Shown here: positions 6,423 through 13,296 of the stretch, one piece after another
How the letters are laid out: every line of letters begins with the position of its first letter
Position numbering within the stretch: the first letter of the stretch is position 1
Source: Planctomycetota bacterium
Lineage (GTDB): Bacteria > Planctomycetota > PUPC01 > JACPCR01
Direction of reading: 5' to 3'
DNA: 13,349 nt
NCBI GenBank assembly: GCA_030740295.1
Contig: JASLXP010001020.1
Coordinates: 1 to 13,349 of the forward strand
Notes under the pieces: generated by a model
The model's input: the letters and a program-made list of their open reading frames with translations, nothing else
Told to the model about the DNA's origin: nothing
The model's database searches: none
Translations under genes and position numbers: made by a program

Positions 6423-7316
6423 TTACTCCAGTTCGAAACCCAGGGCATCCAGTTCAGTTTTCAATGCCTCTTCATTTTCAGGAGAGAGCTCTTTATGCGG
6501 CGGCCTGGGTGGGCCGACGGGTACGCCCTGCCAGCCAAGAATGGCTTTGACCGCCCCCAGGACTCCGTAACGGGTCAGGAGAGTGATGACCTCGTTGGCC
6601 TGCCGCTGGCGATTCATTGCGCTCGTTATGTTTCCGGTTTTGACATCTTCCACCATGGCGAGGAACAGGCGGGGCATGAAGTTGTAGGTCGAACCGATGG
6701 CCCCGTCGCTGCCCATGACCAGGCCGGGAAGGCACATTTCATCTGGGCCTGTGATTGCGTTCAGCCGCCCCTCGGTCAACATGATCATCTGTTGAAATTT
6801 GAAGAAGTTGTAATCGGTAAACTTGATGCCGCAGAAGTTGGGCACGGCATCCATCGCATCCAGAAATTCTTCAGCCGAGACCGCTTGATCGGAGAATTGA
6901 GAATGCCAATAGACATAGAACGGCCGATCCGTCGCGCCGCCGATGGCCGAGTAGTGCGCGACCGTAGTCTCGATGTCTGCAGCCTGGTCAATGGGCGCAA
7001 CTGAAGCAACAGCGTCCGCTCCGGCCTCCGCTGCATGTTTTGCCAGTTCGACGCAATCCCTGGTTGGCGCGCCGCCCACATGAAGGATGTTCGGAACGGC
7101 GCCTGCGACTTCATGGATCACCGCAGATGCCATCTGCCTGCGTTCGGGCACGGTCATGGATTTTCCTTCGCCAGTGCCACCGCAGACGAAGAAGCCATTC
7201 GCGCCTGCTGCCAGCAAACGCTGAACGAGTGGACCAACCAGGTCCGTATCGAGTTCCCCATTCGAATCGAAGGGCGTGCACAGTGCCGGGAGAATCCCTT
7301 TTGCCAGTTTAGTCAT
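6423..7316 (-). CDS. N-acetylneuraminate-lyase-type aldolase (DHDPS/NAL superfamily)
   Basis: This 297-residue class I aldolase is full length. It carries GGTGEG (46-51), the pyruvate carboxylate site. The Schiff-base lysine is Lys165 in GIKFTDYN, and the catalytic tyrosine is probably Tyr136 in FYVYWH. Two segments point to N-acetylneuraminate lyase rather than dihydrodipicolinate synthase: DGAIGSTYNFM (204-214), where NAL has GSTYN, and GVPVGPPRPP (264-273), which resembles the vertebrate-type lyase GIPMGPPR block. It would cleave N-acetylneuraminate, or a related 2-keto-3-deoxy acid, to pyruvate and an aldose in the cytoplasm. GAGGA (7323-7327) lies six bases before the ATG. A promoter candidate is described at 7341-7370. 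Other aldolases of the family, such as keto-deoxy-sugar-acid aldolases, remain possible. The next gene, on the other strand, is a toxin-antitoxin pair. Confidence 0.85.
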   Translation of the reverse strand: MTKLAKGILPALCTPFDSNGELDTDLVGPLVQRLLAAGANGFFVCGGTGEGKSMTVPERRQMASAVIHEVAGAVPNILHVGGAPTRDCVELAKHAAEAGADAVASVAPIDQAADIETTVAHYSAIGGATDRPFYVYWHSQFSDQAVSAEEFLDAMDAVPNFCGIKFTDYNFFKFQQMIMLTEGRLNAITGPDEMCLPGLVMGSDGAIGSTYNFMPRLFLAMVEDVKTGNITSAMNRQRQANEVITLLTRYGVLGAVKAILGWQGVPVGPPRPPHKELSPENEEALKTELDALGFELE

Positions 7317-7340
7317 CGGTATTCCTCAGAGGTGTGGATT

Positions 7341-7438
7341 ACTTTACATACGGTAGTCCTTGACTGTAAAGCGAACACCAGCGTCTACTCTTGGAGCAAA
7401 CTTAATCAGATCTTGCATCAACGCGAGGCCGCTATAAC
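7341..7438. promoter_or_regulatory. Divergent promoter region with dyad between aldolase and antitoxin
   Basis: A perfect 7-base inverted repeat, CTTTACA (7342-7348) and TGTAAAG (7365-7371), spans 30 bases. On the minus strand TTTACA (7365-7370) and TAAAGT (7341-7346), 18 bases apart, form a fair promoter for the aldolase. On the plus strand TTGACT (7360-7365) and TCTACT (7384-7389), 18 bases apart, form one for the antitoxin. A second plus-strand -10-like box, TATAAC, is at 7433-7438, 35 bases before the GTG. The dyad overlaps boxes of both divergent promoters and could be an operator for the AbrB-type protein or for an aldolase regulator. Confidence 0.35.
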
Positions 7439-7472
7439 ATTGTTTCTACGATACTTTTGGGAGACTCAATCT

Positions 7473-7700
7473 GTGGTCAAAACACTTACCAGACACGGGA
7501 ACAGCCAGGCGCTCGTTATTGAAAAGCCCATCATGGAGGCGTTGGGTATTTCCGAGGACACGCCTCTTCAAATTACGGTCAGTGGACAAAGCCTGATCAT
7601 CACCAAGGCAGATGTTGGAATTGGTGAAAAGAAGGTGCTGAAACATACCAAAAAGCTACGGAAGAAATACGGCAAGATGTTGAAGCGGCTGGCGGAGTGA
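7473..7700 (+). CDS. AbrB/MazE-type antitoxin of the Doc toxin
   Basis: The 75-residue protein starts at GTG 7473 with MVKTLTRHGNSQALVIEK. This is the swapped-hairpin AbrB/MazE fold pattern: basic strand, GNS turn, ALVI strand, LGI turn and LQITVSGQSLII strand pair (residues 2-45). The C-terminal tail (46-75) is very basic and probably binds the toxin. Its role is to bind DNA at its own promoter and neutralise the Doc toxin encoded three bases downstream. GGGAG at 7459-7463 is nine bases from the GTG. The frame stays open far upstream, but that extension crosses the neighbouring aldolase gene and is not coding. Phd is the classical partner of Doc, and AbrB/MazE-type partners are a known alternative. 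Confidence 0.8.
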   Translation: MVKTLTRHGNSQALVIEKPIMEALGISEDTPLQITVSGQSLIITKADVGIGEKKVLKHTKKLRKKYGKMLKRLAE

Positions 7701-7703
7701 ACC

Positions 7704-8090
7704 ATGGAGATTCGTTTCTTGAGCGTGGAGGATGTCCTTGTCCTCCATAGAGAATCGATTGTGCAGGAAGGCGGCTCGCACGGTGTTCGTGATATCGGGC
7801 TTCTCGATTCTGCGGTTGCCATGCCGCAGCAACAGTTTGGCGGCCAATATCTTCATGAGGATATTCCAGCGATGGCAGCGGCTTATCTCTTTCATATCAG
7901 TTCCAATCATCCTTTCGTGGATGGCAACAAACGAGCCGGCACGCTGGCTGCCATGGTGTTTCTCGAAGAAAACGGAGTGAGCGTCACGATTGCCGTCAAG
8001 GAGTTCGAGGAAACTGTATTGAGGGTCGCCCGTGGTGACATGGGAAAGGACGAACTGACAGAGTGGTTTCGCGAAAAGTTGGGCACGTAG
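7704..8090 (+). CDS. doc: Doc-type (death-on-curing) Fic-fold toxin
   Basis: The 128-residue protein has the Fic/Doc core motif HPFVDGNKR at 69-77, with His69 the catalytic base, and the preceding helix IPAMAAAYLFHIS. Doc proteins phosphorylate EF-Tu and stop translation, unlike most Fic proteins, which transfer AMP. The GNKR form here is the Doc type. Length and the start EIRFLSVEDVLVLH match the family. The ATG at 7704 lies three bases after the antitoxin stop, with GGAG at 7694-7697 inside the antitoxin's last codons, so the pair is translationally coupled. All motif residues are intact, so the toxin is probably active. It acts in the cytoplasm. Confidence 0.92.
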   Translation: MEIRFLSVEDVLVLHRESIVQEGGSHGVRDIGLLDSAVAMPQQQFGGQYLHEDIPAMAAAYLFHISSNHPFVDGNKRAGTLAAMVFLEENGVSVTIAVKEFEETVLRVARGDMGKDELTEWFREKLGT

Positions 8091-8389
8091 TCGAAAGTGG
8101 GAGTTCAGACGCGCTCAGGCAGCATGTATGAGTAAGCAGATTGGGCATCTCGGGAGAGGAAGTGTTAACCTGAGTGCCAAACCGTGCGATCATGGAGATC
8201 TGCACGGGTTGCAGATTCTCTCGCAAAAGACCGTTCCGCTATTCTCGCCAGAACAACATGAGAATGGCTTGGTCTTTCTATTCGTCTTAATCTCAAATTG
8301 CTCCTGGACATAGATAAAGACGATGAGAAAGGCAAGCTTCAGCCCCAGCATGAGTGCTATGGGCCACTCGCATCAGCAACCAGTCCTCC
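8091..8389. other. Gene-poor stretch with dyad symmetries
   Basis: No convincing gene is present. A 61-codon plus-strand frame at 8128-8313 and a 76-codon minus-strand frame at 7996-8226 lack protein-like features. The stretch holds nested inverted repeats: AAAGACC (8226-8232) with GGTCTTT (8271-8277), enclosing ATTCTC (8241-8246) with GAGAAT (8260-8265). A second 9-of-10 inverted repeat is at 8283-8292 and 8313-8322, and a 6-base one is at 8182-8187 and 8202-8207. They could end the toxin-antitoxin transcript or form a leader for the isomerase-like gene. None has a T-run. Confidence 0.35.
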
Positions 8390-9166
8390 ATGAAACTCAC
8401 CTGCAGCACTACCGTCTGCCCTGACTACCTCCTGCCCGAAGCGCTCCAGCTTGTCAGGGATGCCGGGTTTGACAGCATCGAGCTCTTCCGTACCTGGTCC
8501 GAAAGCTCACCCGTCCATCCTGACTGGTCGGCGCGGCGTGTCCGCGAAAAACTCGACGAAACAGGCATCACCCTGAGCGGTCTTAACATCCGCAACATCA
8601 CCGGTCGCAAAGCCGATAGCGACGAGCGCAATCTTGCCTACAACCTGCGACAGATTGAATGGGATATCCATCTCGCCCGAGCACTCAGGCTCTCCACCGC
8701 CAATACGAAAGGGGGAGCGCGGACGGATGAGGCCTTCGAAGATCTCATCGAAGGTGCCAATACGCTTCTCGAACGCGTCCCGGATTTCACACTCAATCTG
8801 GGCAACCACAAAGGCAATCGACTTGAAGGTCTTGGAGACTACAGGGCCGTGATGCCCGAAATATCGGAACGCGCAAGAGTCCTGCTGGATACGGGCCATC
8901 TACTCGCCGCAGGTGAAGACATCATGCCCTTTGCGGAAGCCTTCCCGGAGCGTATCGGCCTCGTTCACCTGCGAGATCAGGTGGGTGACAAGCCAGTTCC
9001 TTTCGGAGAAGGCGGCCTGCCTTTCGAGCCACTCTTGAAGCTTCTTCACGACGCGAATTATCAGGGCTATCTGGTGATCGAGTTAGAGCATGTGGGCTGG
9101 GCGCCAATCGTGGAAGCGACCATCGCAGCCAGAGAATACGTGGAAGGAATTCTGGCCCGGTTGTAA
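8390..9166 (+). CDS. Sugar phosphate isomerase/epimerase-like TIM barrel (AP endonuclease 2 family)
   Basis: The 258-residue protein shows the xylose-isomerase-like TIM barrel: GFDSIELF (27-34), LLDTGHLLAAGED (165-177), GLVHLRD (190-196), PVPFGEGGLPFEPLL and YLVIELEHVG (227-236). Likely divalent metal ligands are Asp167, His170, His193 and Glu231 or Glu233. The family's first metal Glu, usually in an LEN/EPH strand, is replaced: the sequence reads LNLGNHKGN (135-143). Members isomerise, epimerise or dehydrate free or keto sugars in the cytoplasm, and the substrate is not predictable. I prefer the ATG at 8390 over the in-frame GTG at 8354. There is no Shine-Dalgarno sequence, so the start could be off. 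The PQQ propeller gene follows 88 bases downstream on the same strand. Confidence 0.82.
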   Translation: MKLTCSTTVCPDYLLPEALQLVRDAGFDSIELFRTWSESSPVHPDWSARRVREKLDETGITLSGLNIRNITGRKADSDERNLAYNLRQIEWDIHLARALRLSTANTKGGARTDEAFEDLIEGANTLLERVPDFTLNLGNHKGNRLEGLGDYRAVMPEISERARVLLDTGHLLAAGEDIMPFAEAFPERIGLVHLRDQVGDKPVPFGEGGLPFEPLLKLLHDANYQGYLVIELEHVGWAPIVEATIAAREYVEGILARL

Positions 9167-9242
9167 GCGTTTGTTAGTTGGCGTGACGGCAGCGCCTGTA
9201 GTCGTTAATTTAAGATACCCCCGACAGAATTCAGAAGGTAAT

Positions 9243-9246
9243 GAGG
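9243..9246 (+). promoter_or_regulatory. Ribosome binding site fixing the PQQ-propeller start
   Basis: GAGG lies eight bases before the ATG at 9255, and the encoded protein then begins directly with a signal peptide. The frame is open upstream to 9090, but that part overlaps the end of the isomerase-like gene. Confidence 0.7.
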
Positions 9247-9254
9247 AAAAAGAG

Positions 9255-10712
9255 ATGCGAAACAGGTTAATTGCGCTGACTCTTGTCGCGTTCGCCACGG
9301 ATACAGTCTATGCCCAGCTCAAGACCGGGGATACGGTCGAGGTCACCGCAGAGAGTGTGAATCTTTCTCTAGGCACGCAGGTCAAAGCCACGGCCAGGCA
9401 AGGCGATCAGATCAAGGTGCTCAAAGTTCGCGGCACCTGGATCGGAGTCGAACTGAACGGGAAACGCGGCTGGGTGAAAAGTTCAACCGTGAAGAAAGTC
9501 ACCCCCGCGCCAGTTCCAAGTACGGAATCCACCGCAAGCTCGAACGGCGCCATGTGGCCACAGTTGCGAGGTCCCGGCCGGGACGGCAAATCCAGCGAAA
9601 GTGGGCTCATGAAACGATGGCCGGATGATGGGCCTCCGCACTTATGGACAACCCAGGGAATGGGCGACGGCTACGGATCCATGGCGATTGTGGGCAACAC
9701 AATTTTCCTTGGCGGGCGCGTCAACAACAAGGCCACGGTCACTGCTGTCTCCACTGACGGCAAAAAAAAGTGGGGCACGGCGATCGGGTCAGGCTATGGC
9801 TCCGGCATGCCTGGCTCCCGGGGCACGCCTACCTATGACAAGGGCAAGCTCTACTACATGAGCCCCAACGGCAACCTCGCATGCCTGGATGCTGCGTCGG
9901 GCCGGCAGCTCTGGAATCGCAACATGTTGCAGGAGTACGGCGGACAGCAGATCACCTGGGGCCTCTCCGAATCCATGCTGGTTTTCGATGACAAAGTCAT
10001 CTGCTATCCGGGCGGTAGAGGGGGTGTCGTCGCGCTTAACAAGAGCACAGGCCGTGAAATATGGACGTGCGGTTCCGTGGACCAGAAGCCCGGTTACGCT
10101 TCGCCGATCCTGGTAAATCACGGAGGGCTGACCCAGGTCGTCACGATGACGAAGGGGGCCGCCGTTGGAATACACGCGAGCACCGGCAAACTGCTTTGGA
10201 AGTACGCTCATCCCACCGCACACGGCGCGACCGCGCCGACTCCGATTTTCGAGAAAGGTCACCTGTTTATTTCCAGCGGCTACGGCAAAGGCAGCGTTCT
10301 CCTCAAACTGAACGCCAGTCGCACCAGCGCGTCCGTATCCAAAGTGTGGGAGACCAATGACCTTGACAATCATCACGGAGGCGTCGTCTGGATCGATGGC
10401 TACCTTTATGGCTCCGCCCACAAATCACATGGTTCCAAGTGGATTTGCCTGGACGCACGTACCGGCAATCTCAAGTATGCCGAAAGCGGCGTCGGCAAAG
10501 GTTCACTCCTCTACGCGGACGGCATGCTCTTTCTCTTCAACGAAGGCTCGAGGGTTGGCCTGGCCAAAGCGACCCCGAGTGGCCTCACTCTGACAGGACA
10601 ATTCCGGCTGCCACGCGGCGGAGGTGGAAAGTCCTGGGCTTATCCCGTGGTTGCTGGCGGGCGCATGTACTTGAGACACGGCGATGCCCTGCATGCTTTC
10701 AAAGTGAAGTAG
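9255..10712 (+). CDS. Exported SH3-like plus PQQ-type beta-propeller protein
   Basis: The 485-residue protein begins with a signal peptide (MRNRLIALTLVAFATDTVYA, 1-20). Residues about 22-80 form a bacterial SH3-like domain (TGDTVEVTAESVNLSLGTQ, then GTWIGVELNGKRGWV). A Ser/Thr/Pro linker (83-97) joins it to a PQQ-type quinoprotein-like propeller (about 100-485), which opens with WPQLRGPGRDG and repeats blades ending in A-x-G-x-x-L/I-W, for example ALNKSTGREIW and IHASTGKLLWKY. Such propellers lack a dehydrogenase catalytic set here and are mostly thought to be scaffolds or BamB-like binding modules in the envelope. The planctomycete-type opening block is common. It is the last gene of the plus-strand pair. 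A 7-bp hairpin (10715-10736) directly follows the stop. Confidence 0.85.
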   Translation: MRNRLIALTLVAFATDTVYAQLKTGDTVEVTAESVNLSLGTQVKATARQGDQIKVLKVRGTWIGVELNGKRGWVKSSTVKKVTPAPVPSTESTASSNGAMWPQLRGPGRDGKSSESGLMKRWPDDGPPHLWTTQGMGDGYGSMAIVGNTIFLGGRVNNKATVTAVSTDGKKKWGTAIGSGYGSGMPGSRGTPTYDKGKLYYMSPNGNLACLDAASGRQLWNRNMLQEYGGQQITWGLSESMLVFDDKVICYPGGRGGVVALNKSTGREIWTCGSVDQKPGYASPILVNHGGLTQVVTMTKGAAVGIHASTGKLLWKYAHPTAHGATAPTPIFEKGHLFISSGYGKGSVLLKLNASRTSASVSKVWETNDLDNHHGGVVWIDGYLYGSAHKSHGSKWICLDARTGNLKYAESGVGKGSLLYADGMLFLFNEGSRVGLAKATPSGLTLTGQFRLPRGGGGKSWAYPVVAGGRMYLRHGDALHAFKVK

Positions 10713-10714
10713 AA

Positions 10715-10736
10715 CGTCGCTCAATTCGAAGCGACG
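10715..10736 (+). terminator. Candidate hairpin after the propeller gene
   Basis: CGTCGCT (10715-10721) and AGCGACG (10730-10736) form a 7-bp GC-rich stem with an 8-base loop, three bases past the TAG. No U-tract follows, so it is a weak or Rho-aided terminator at most, or simply a repeat. Confidence 0.35.
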
Positions 10737-10771
10737 GGCTCGGCCTTACGAATCCTCACTCTGCGGCAGAA

Positions 10772-10785
10772 CACGCTAAAGCGTG
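10772..10785. repeat. Short palindrome with CTAAAG core
   Basis: CACGCT (10772-10777) and AGCGTG (10780-10785) flank a two-base spacer, making a perfect 14-base palindrome. On the minus strand its core reads GCTTTAGC, the same core as in the repeat at 4796-4861, flanked there by CG bases. This suggests related dispersed elements, though the flanks differ. Confidence 0.4.
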
Positions 10786-10849
10786 CACCCCCCAAAACGG
10801 CCATTGGACTTTCTGCGAAGGAAACTGGCAGCCCGTCGCCACTGGGGCC

Positions 10850-12907
10850 TTACCTCGGCTGGATATTAATCACATGATAATCCTGCCCGAGCAAGAGCAG
10901 CGTGAGCGGTACGAGGGCCCAGAAAACCGCGGCGATGACTTCACCGACGATCAGGCCCAGAAACACCGGTTGCGCGGCCCGGTAAACGCGGGCGCCGCCA
11001 TATCTCAACAGGATCACTTTCGCGGCCCATCCGAACATGATGCTCACCCACGATTCGTTCGAATAGAACGTGTTCGTCATCAGAAGCCCCACCGGGTGCA
11101 GGGGCCATTGCGGCATTGTCAGACAGAGCCATTGCAGAACTGCGGCCAGCCCAAAGCCGAAGAAAAGATGTTTGTACCGGTTGAACCGGTAATTGTACCA
11201 GCGGTCGTTTTCCAGGATCGGTTCGCCCTTCTCCTCCTTCTCTTTCAGGTTGTCGAGGCTGCTGATGTGATTGGCCACGTGCTGATTCGGCCGATAGAAA
11301 CGGCCCGTCCCCCAGGGGCTGATCGGTTGGATTCTGCCATCGAGACTCATGCTGTTGTGGTAAGCGCCCTTGAGATGAGAGGCGCCGCAGATGACGAGGC
11401 CAGAGACCAGGCACAACATCATCAGGAAGCCAATGATTACCTGCCGCCAGGGCCGTGCCCTGTCATCAAAGCCGAGGGCGTGGGTAGCCATCACTGCAGG
11501 GCTCGTCCGTGATCCCTCGGCAAAAAAGAGCGCCACTATCATGGTGAAATACAGCGTCGCCGGGCTGATGGAACTCAGCGGCGCGAGTTTCACCAAAGCG
11601 TCGAACTTCCAATAGATTCGCACGAAGGGAACGCCCGTTTCAGCGACAATCCGCGCCACCACGATCGCGGCCACAAAGCCAAGGCCAATCAGAAAAATCG
11701 CCCACCAGAAATCCACCTTCATCCACAGCAGCCATCCAAGCATGCCGAGCGCGCCGAGTGTGAACATAAAGCCGGCAACACGATCCCGCGCGTCCTCCGG
11801 CTCTTTACCGCCCCGAAGCATGCATTTGAAAACATGCAGCCAGTGGGCTCGTCCAAGCCACAGTACACCCAGTGCCACTGCGATCATGGCCCCGTTCCTG
11901 TGATCGTAAATGGTGTCGTAATAGAACGGCGGCATGTAGGCGTTACCGATCACAAAGTAGCCCGCATACAGAATCTGAAAGAACCAGAGCGAGAAACCGA
12001 TCCGGTTCGGCATAAAAAACGCCACGCCGAGAAACACAAAGTAGATACGGGCGTGCTTGATGTAGCCGGGAAGATAGTTGAACGGCTCGTCCGTGAAGAG
12101 CCGACTCAAGTTCCAGGAGATTGGGATCGACGGAATGCTCTGCGGAAAATATTCCTTCGAGCTGTCAAGGAAATGCACAAAAAAGACCACGCCCGCGGCA
12201 ATCCAGAATGACCCCTTCCTGAACAGTGGCGGCAATAAACGCCCCTTCTCCGGATCTTCAGTCAGAGCATGCCCAACCGTCACCAGTGGGAACGGCAACC
12301 GCTCGTTGCGTCGCCATTGCGGAAACACAATCAGCGAAAGACCCACCATGAACAGCCACATGAAAAACAGAAACGAGCCCCATGTCAGCAGTGGTCCAAC
12401 CCACGCTCCCCACGGCATGCTCTCACCGGGCAAGAGTTCCCCCATCAGCCGGTCTGAAGCCACGGGGTCGCCGCCGAATTTCGGTTCGTTGGGGAACATC
12501 TTCCCCGGCAGATCCATCCGTTGGAACGCGTCAGACACTTTCTTATCGATCTTCGCCTGCAGCGGCGTATTCGCCAAAGAGTAGGGCAGAAATCGGAGCA
12601 AGCCCTGCCCTGGCAGCACGCAGGCCATGTAGACCATGCCAAGCACGATCGCCAGTTGTGATGCATCCAGATACCAGCCGATCTGCAGCTTCCGCAGGAG
12701 CGGGTTCACCCCAAGGACAAGCAGCAGCAGAAAGAAAAGAGCAGAGATCGGCAGATAGCTGTCGCTGATGTAGGCGCCGCCCATCACGAAATTATTGAAC
12801 GGCGTCCACACCCAGATGATTACGCACCCCACAAAGCCGACCAGGATCGCTATGAGCAATCGCAGCCCATGGCCCAGTCTGTCAGGTGTGCCATTCGGAT
12901 CATCCAT
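10850..12907 (-). CDS. Large multi-spanning membrane protein, DUF6785/DUF6784 type (OPT-like)
   Basis: The 685-residue protein has about 14 hydrophobic segments, for example near 16-36, 50-68, 82-100, 168-196, 233-248, 287-322, 340-352, 378-420, 450-464, 489-509, 581-600 and 622-672. The C-terminal part carries the family-type blocks WPLHPVGLLM (601-610), KVILLRYGGARVYR (630-643) and PVFLGLIVGE (647-656). A conserved-looking RIVAETGVPFVRIYW lies at 419-433. I recognise it as the DUF6785/DUF6784 family, which recalls oligopeptide transporters in its HP and GE signatures. Transport of a sugar-derived or peptide substrate across the inner membrane is an inference. The ATG at 12907 has only a weak purine-rich stretch (AAAAAGAGA) upstream. 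The gene converges on the SH3-PQQ gene, with 137 bases between them. A repeat block sits within ten bases of its start. Confidence 0.8.
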   Translation of the reverse strand: MDDPNGTPDRLGHGLRLLIAILVGFVGCVIIWVWTPFNNFVMGGAYISDSYLPISALFFLLLLVLGVNPLLRKLQIGWYLDASQLAIVLGMVYMACVLPGQGLLRFLPYSLANTPLQAKIDKKVSDAFQRMDLPGKMFPNEPKFGGDPVASDRLMGELLPGESMPWGAWVGPLLTWGSFLFFMWLFMVGLSLIVFPQWRRNERLPFPLVTVGHALTEDPEKGRLLPPLFRKGSFWIAAGVVFFVHFLDSSKEYFPQSIPSIPISWNLSRLFTDEPFNYLPGYIKHARIYFVFLGVAFFMPNRIGFSLWFFQILYAGYFVIGNAYMPPFYYDTIYDHRNGAMIAVALGVLWLGRAHWLHVFKCMLRGGKEPEDARDRVAGFMFTLGALGMLGWLLWMKVDFWWAIFLIGLGFVAAIVVARIVAETGVPFVRIYWKFDALVKLAPLSSISPATLYFTMIVALFFAEGSRTSPAVMATHALGFDDRARPWRQVIIGFLMMLCLVSGLVICGASHLKGAYHNSMSLDGRIQPISPWGTGRFYRPNQHVANHISSLDNLKEKEEKGEPILENDRWYNYRFNRYKHLFFGFGLAAVLQWLCLTMPQWPLHPVGLLMTNTFYSNESWVSIMFGWAAKVILLRYGGARVYRAAQPVFLGLIVGEVIAAVFWALVPLTLLLLGQDYHVINIQPR

Positions 12908-13012
12908 TCTCTTTTTATGGACTGTCCCCGCTTACTTCGCCAACAGGATTGAGACCCCGTGCTTGATCGTTCCTGTCGCAGCCGCAACCGAGGGTGTAGT
13001 CCAGCCCGGTCC

Positions 13013-13048
13013 TCTTAATCGTTATCTTAATCGTTCTCTTAATCTTCT
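13013..13048. repeat. Three tandem 12-base units
   Basis: TCTTAATCGTTA (13013-13024), TCTTAATCGTTC (13025-13036) and TCTTAATCTTCT (13037-13048) are three consecutive 12-base units. The first two differ at the last base and the third at its last four bases. Unequal recombination or replication slippage can change such copy numbers. Confidence 0.75.
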
Positions 13049-13069
13049 GGGGAGCTGCGCAGAAACTGT

Positions 13070-13103
13070 CGCGTGTCACGTTTTCACCTGGACACGCGTG
13101 TCA
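13070..13103. repeat. CGCGTGTC repeats with a 12-bp palindrome
   Basis: GACACGCGTGTC (13091-13102) is a perfect 12-base palindrome. CGCGTGTCA also occurs at 13070-13078 and again at 13095-13103, in direct orientation 25 bases apart. This spacing of a full site and a half site is typical of a protein-binding region, and it lies about 165-195 bases upstream of the membrane-protein start. Confidence 0.45.
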
Positions 13104-13175
13104 TGCTTCATGGAACTCACCTTTGCAGAACACACTGTAATTCGACGAGTTGTAACAGAGGCGTGCAGACAGATT

Positions 13176-13250
13176 GTAGGATGGCCGTCTCGGCCGTCTC
13201 GGCCGTCTCAGGTGGACGCGGCCTCAGACGGGCGGGGACGCCCATCCTAC
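13176..13250. repeat. Inverted repeat enclosing a 9-base tandem
   Basis: The ends at 13176-13191 (beginning GTAGGATGG) and 13235-13250 (ending CCATCCTAC) are inverted copies with two mismatches in 16. Inside the left part are three exact copies of GGCCGTCTC (13183-13191, 13192-13200, 13201-13209). A partial extra ATCCTAC follows at 13255-13261. Confidence 0.7.
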
Positions 13251-13296
13251 GACTCATCCTACGACTGAATGGTGCGGAGTTAAGCGGGCGTGGCAT

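Noticed and set aside
6423..7316. Dihydrodipicolinate synthase (DapA) annotation
   Set aside because: The superfamily is right, but GSTYN and GPPR segments and the lone genomic context fit N-acetylneuraminate-lyase-type aldolases better.
7035..7472. Upstream extension of the antitoxin frame
   Set aside because: It overlaps the aldolase gene antisense. The protein-like part begins at GTG 7473, which has a nearby GGGAG site.
9090..9254. Upstream extension of the PQQ propeller frame
   Set aside because: It overlaps the isomerase-like gene. The ATG at 9255 has a GAGG site and starts a signal peptide.
10439..11512. Plus-strand frame of 357 codons
   Set aside because: It runs out of frame through the end of the PQQ propeller and then antisense through the membrane-protein gene. 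Its composition is Arg/Pro/His-rich and it has no family features.
12795..13268. Plus-strand frame of 157 codons at the right end
   Set aside because: It begins antisense inside the membrane-protein gene and crosses three repeat types, so it is not a likely gene.
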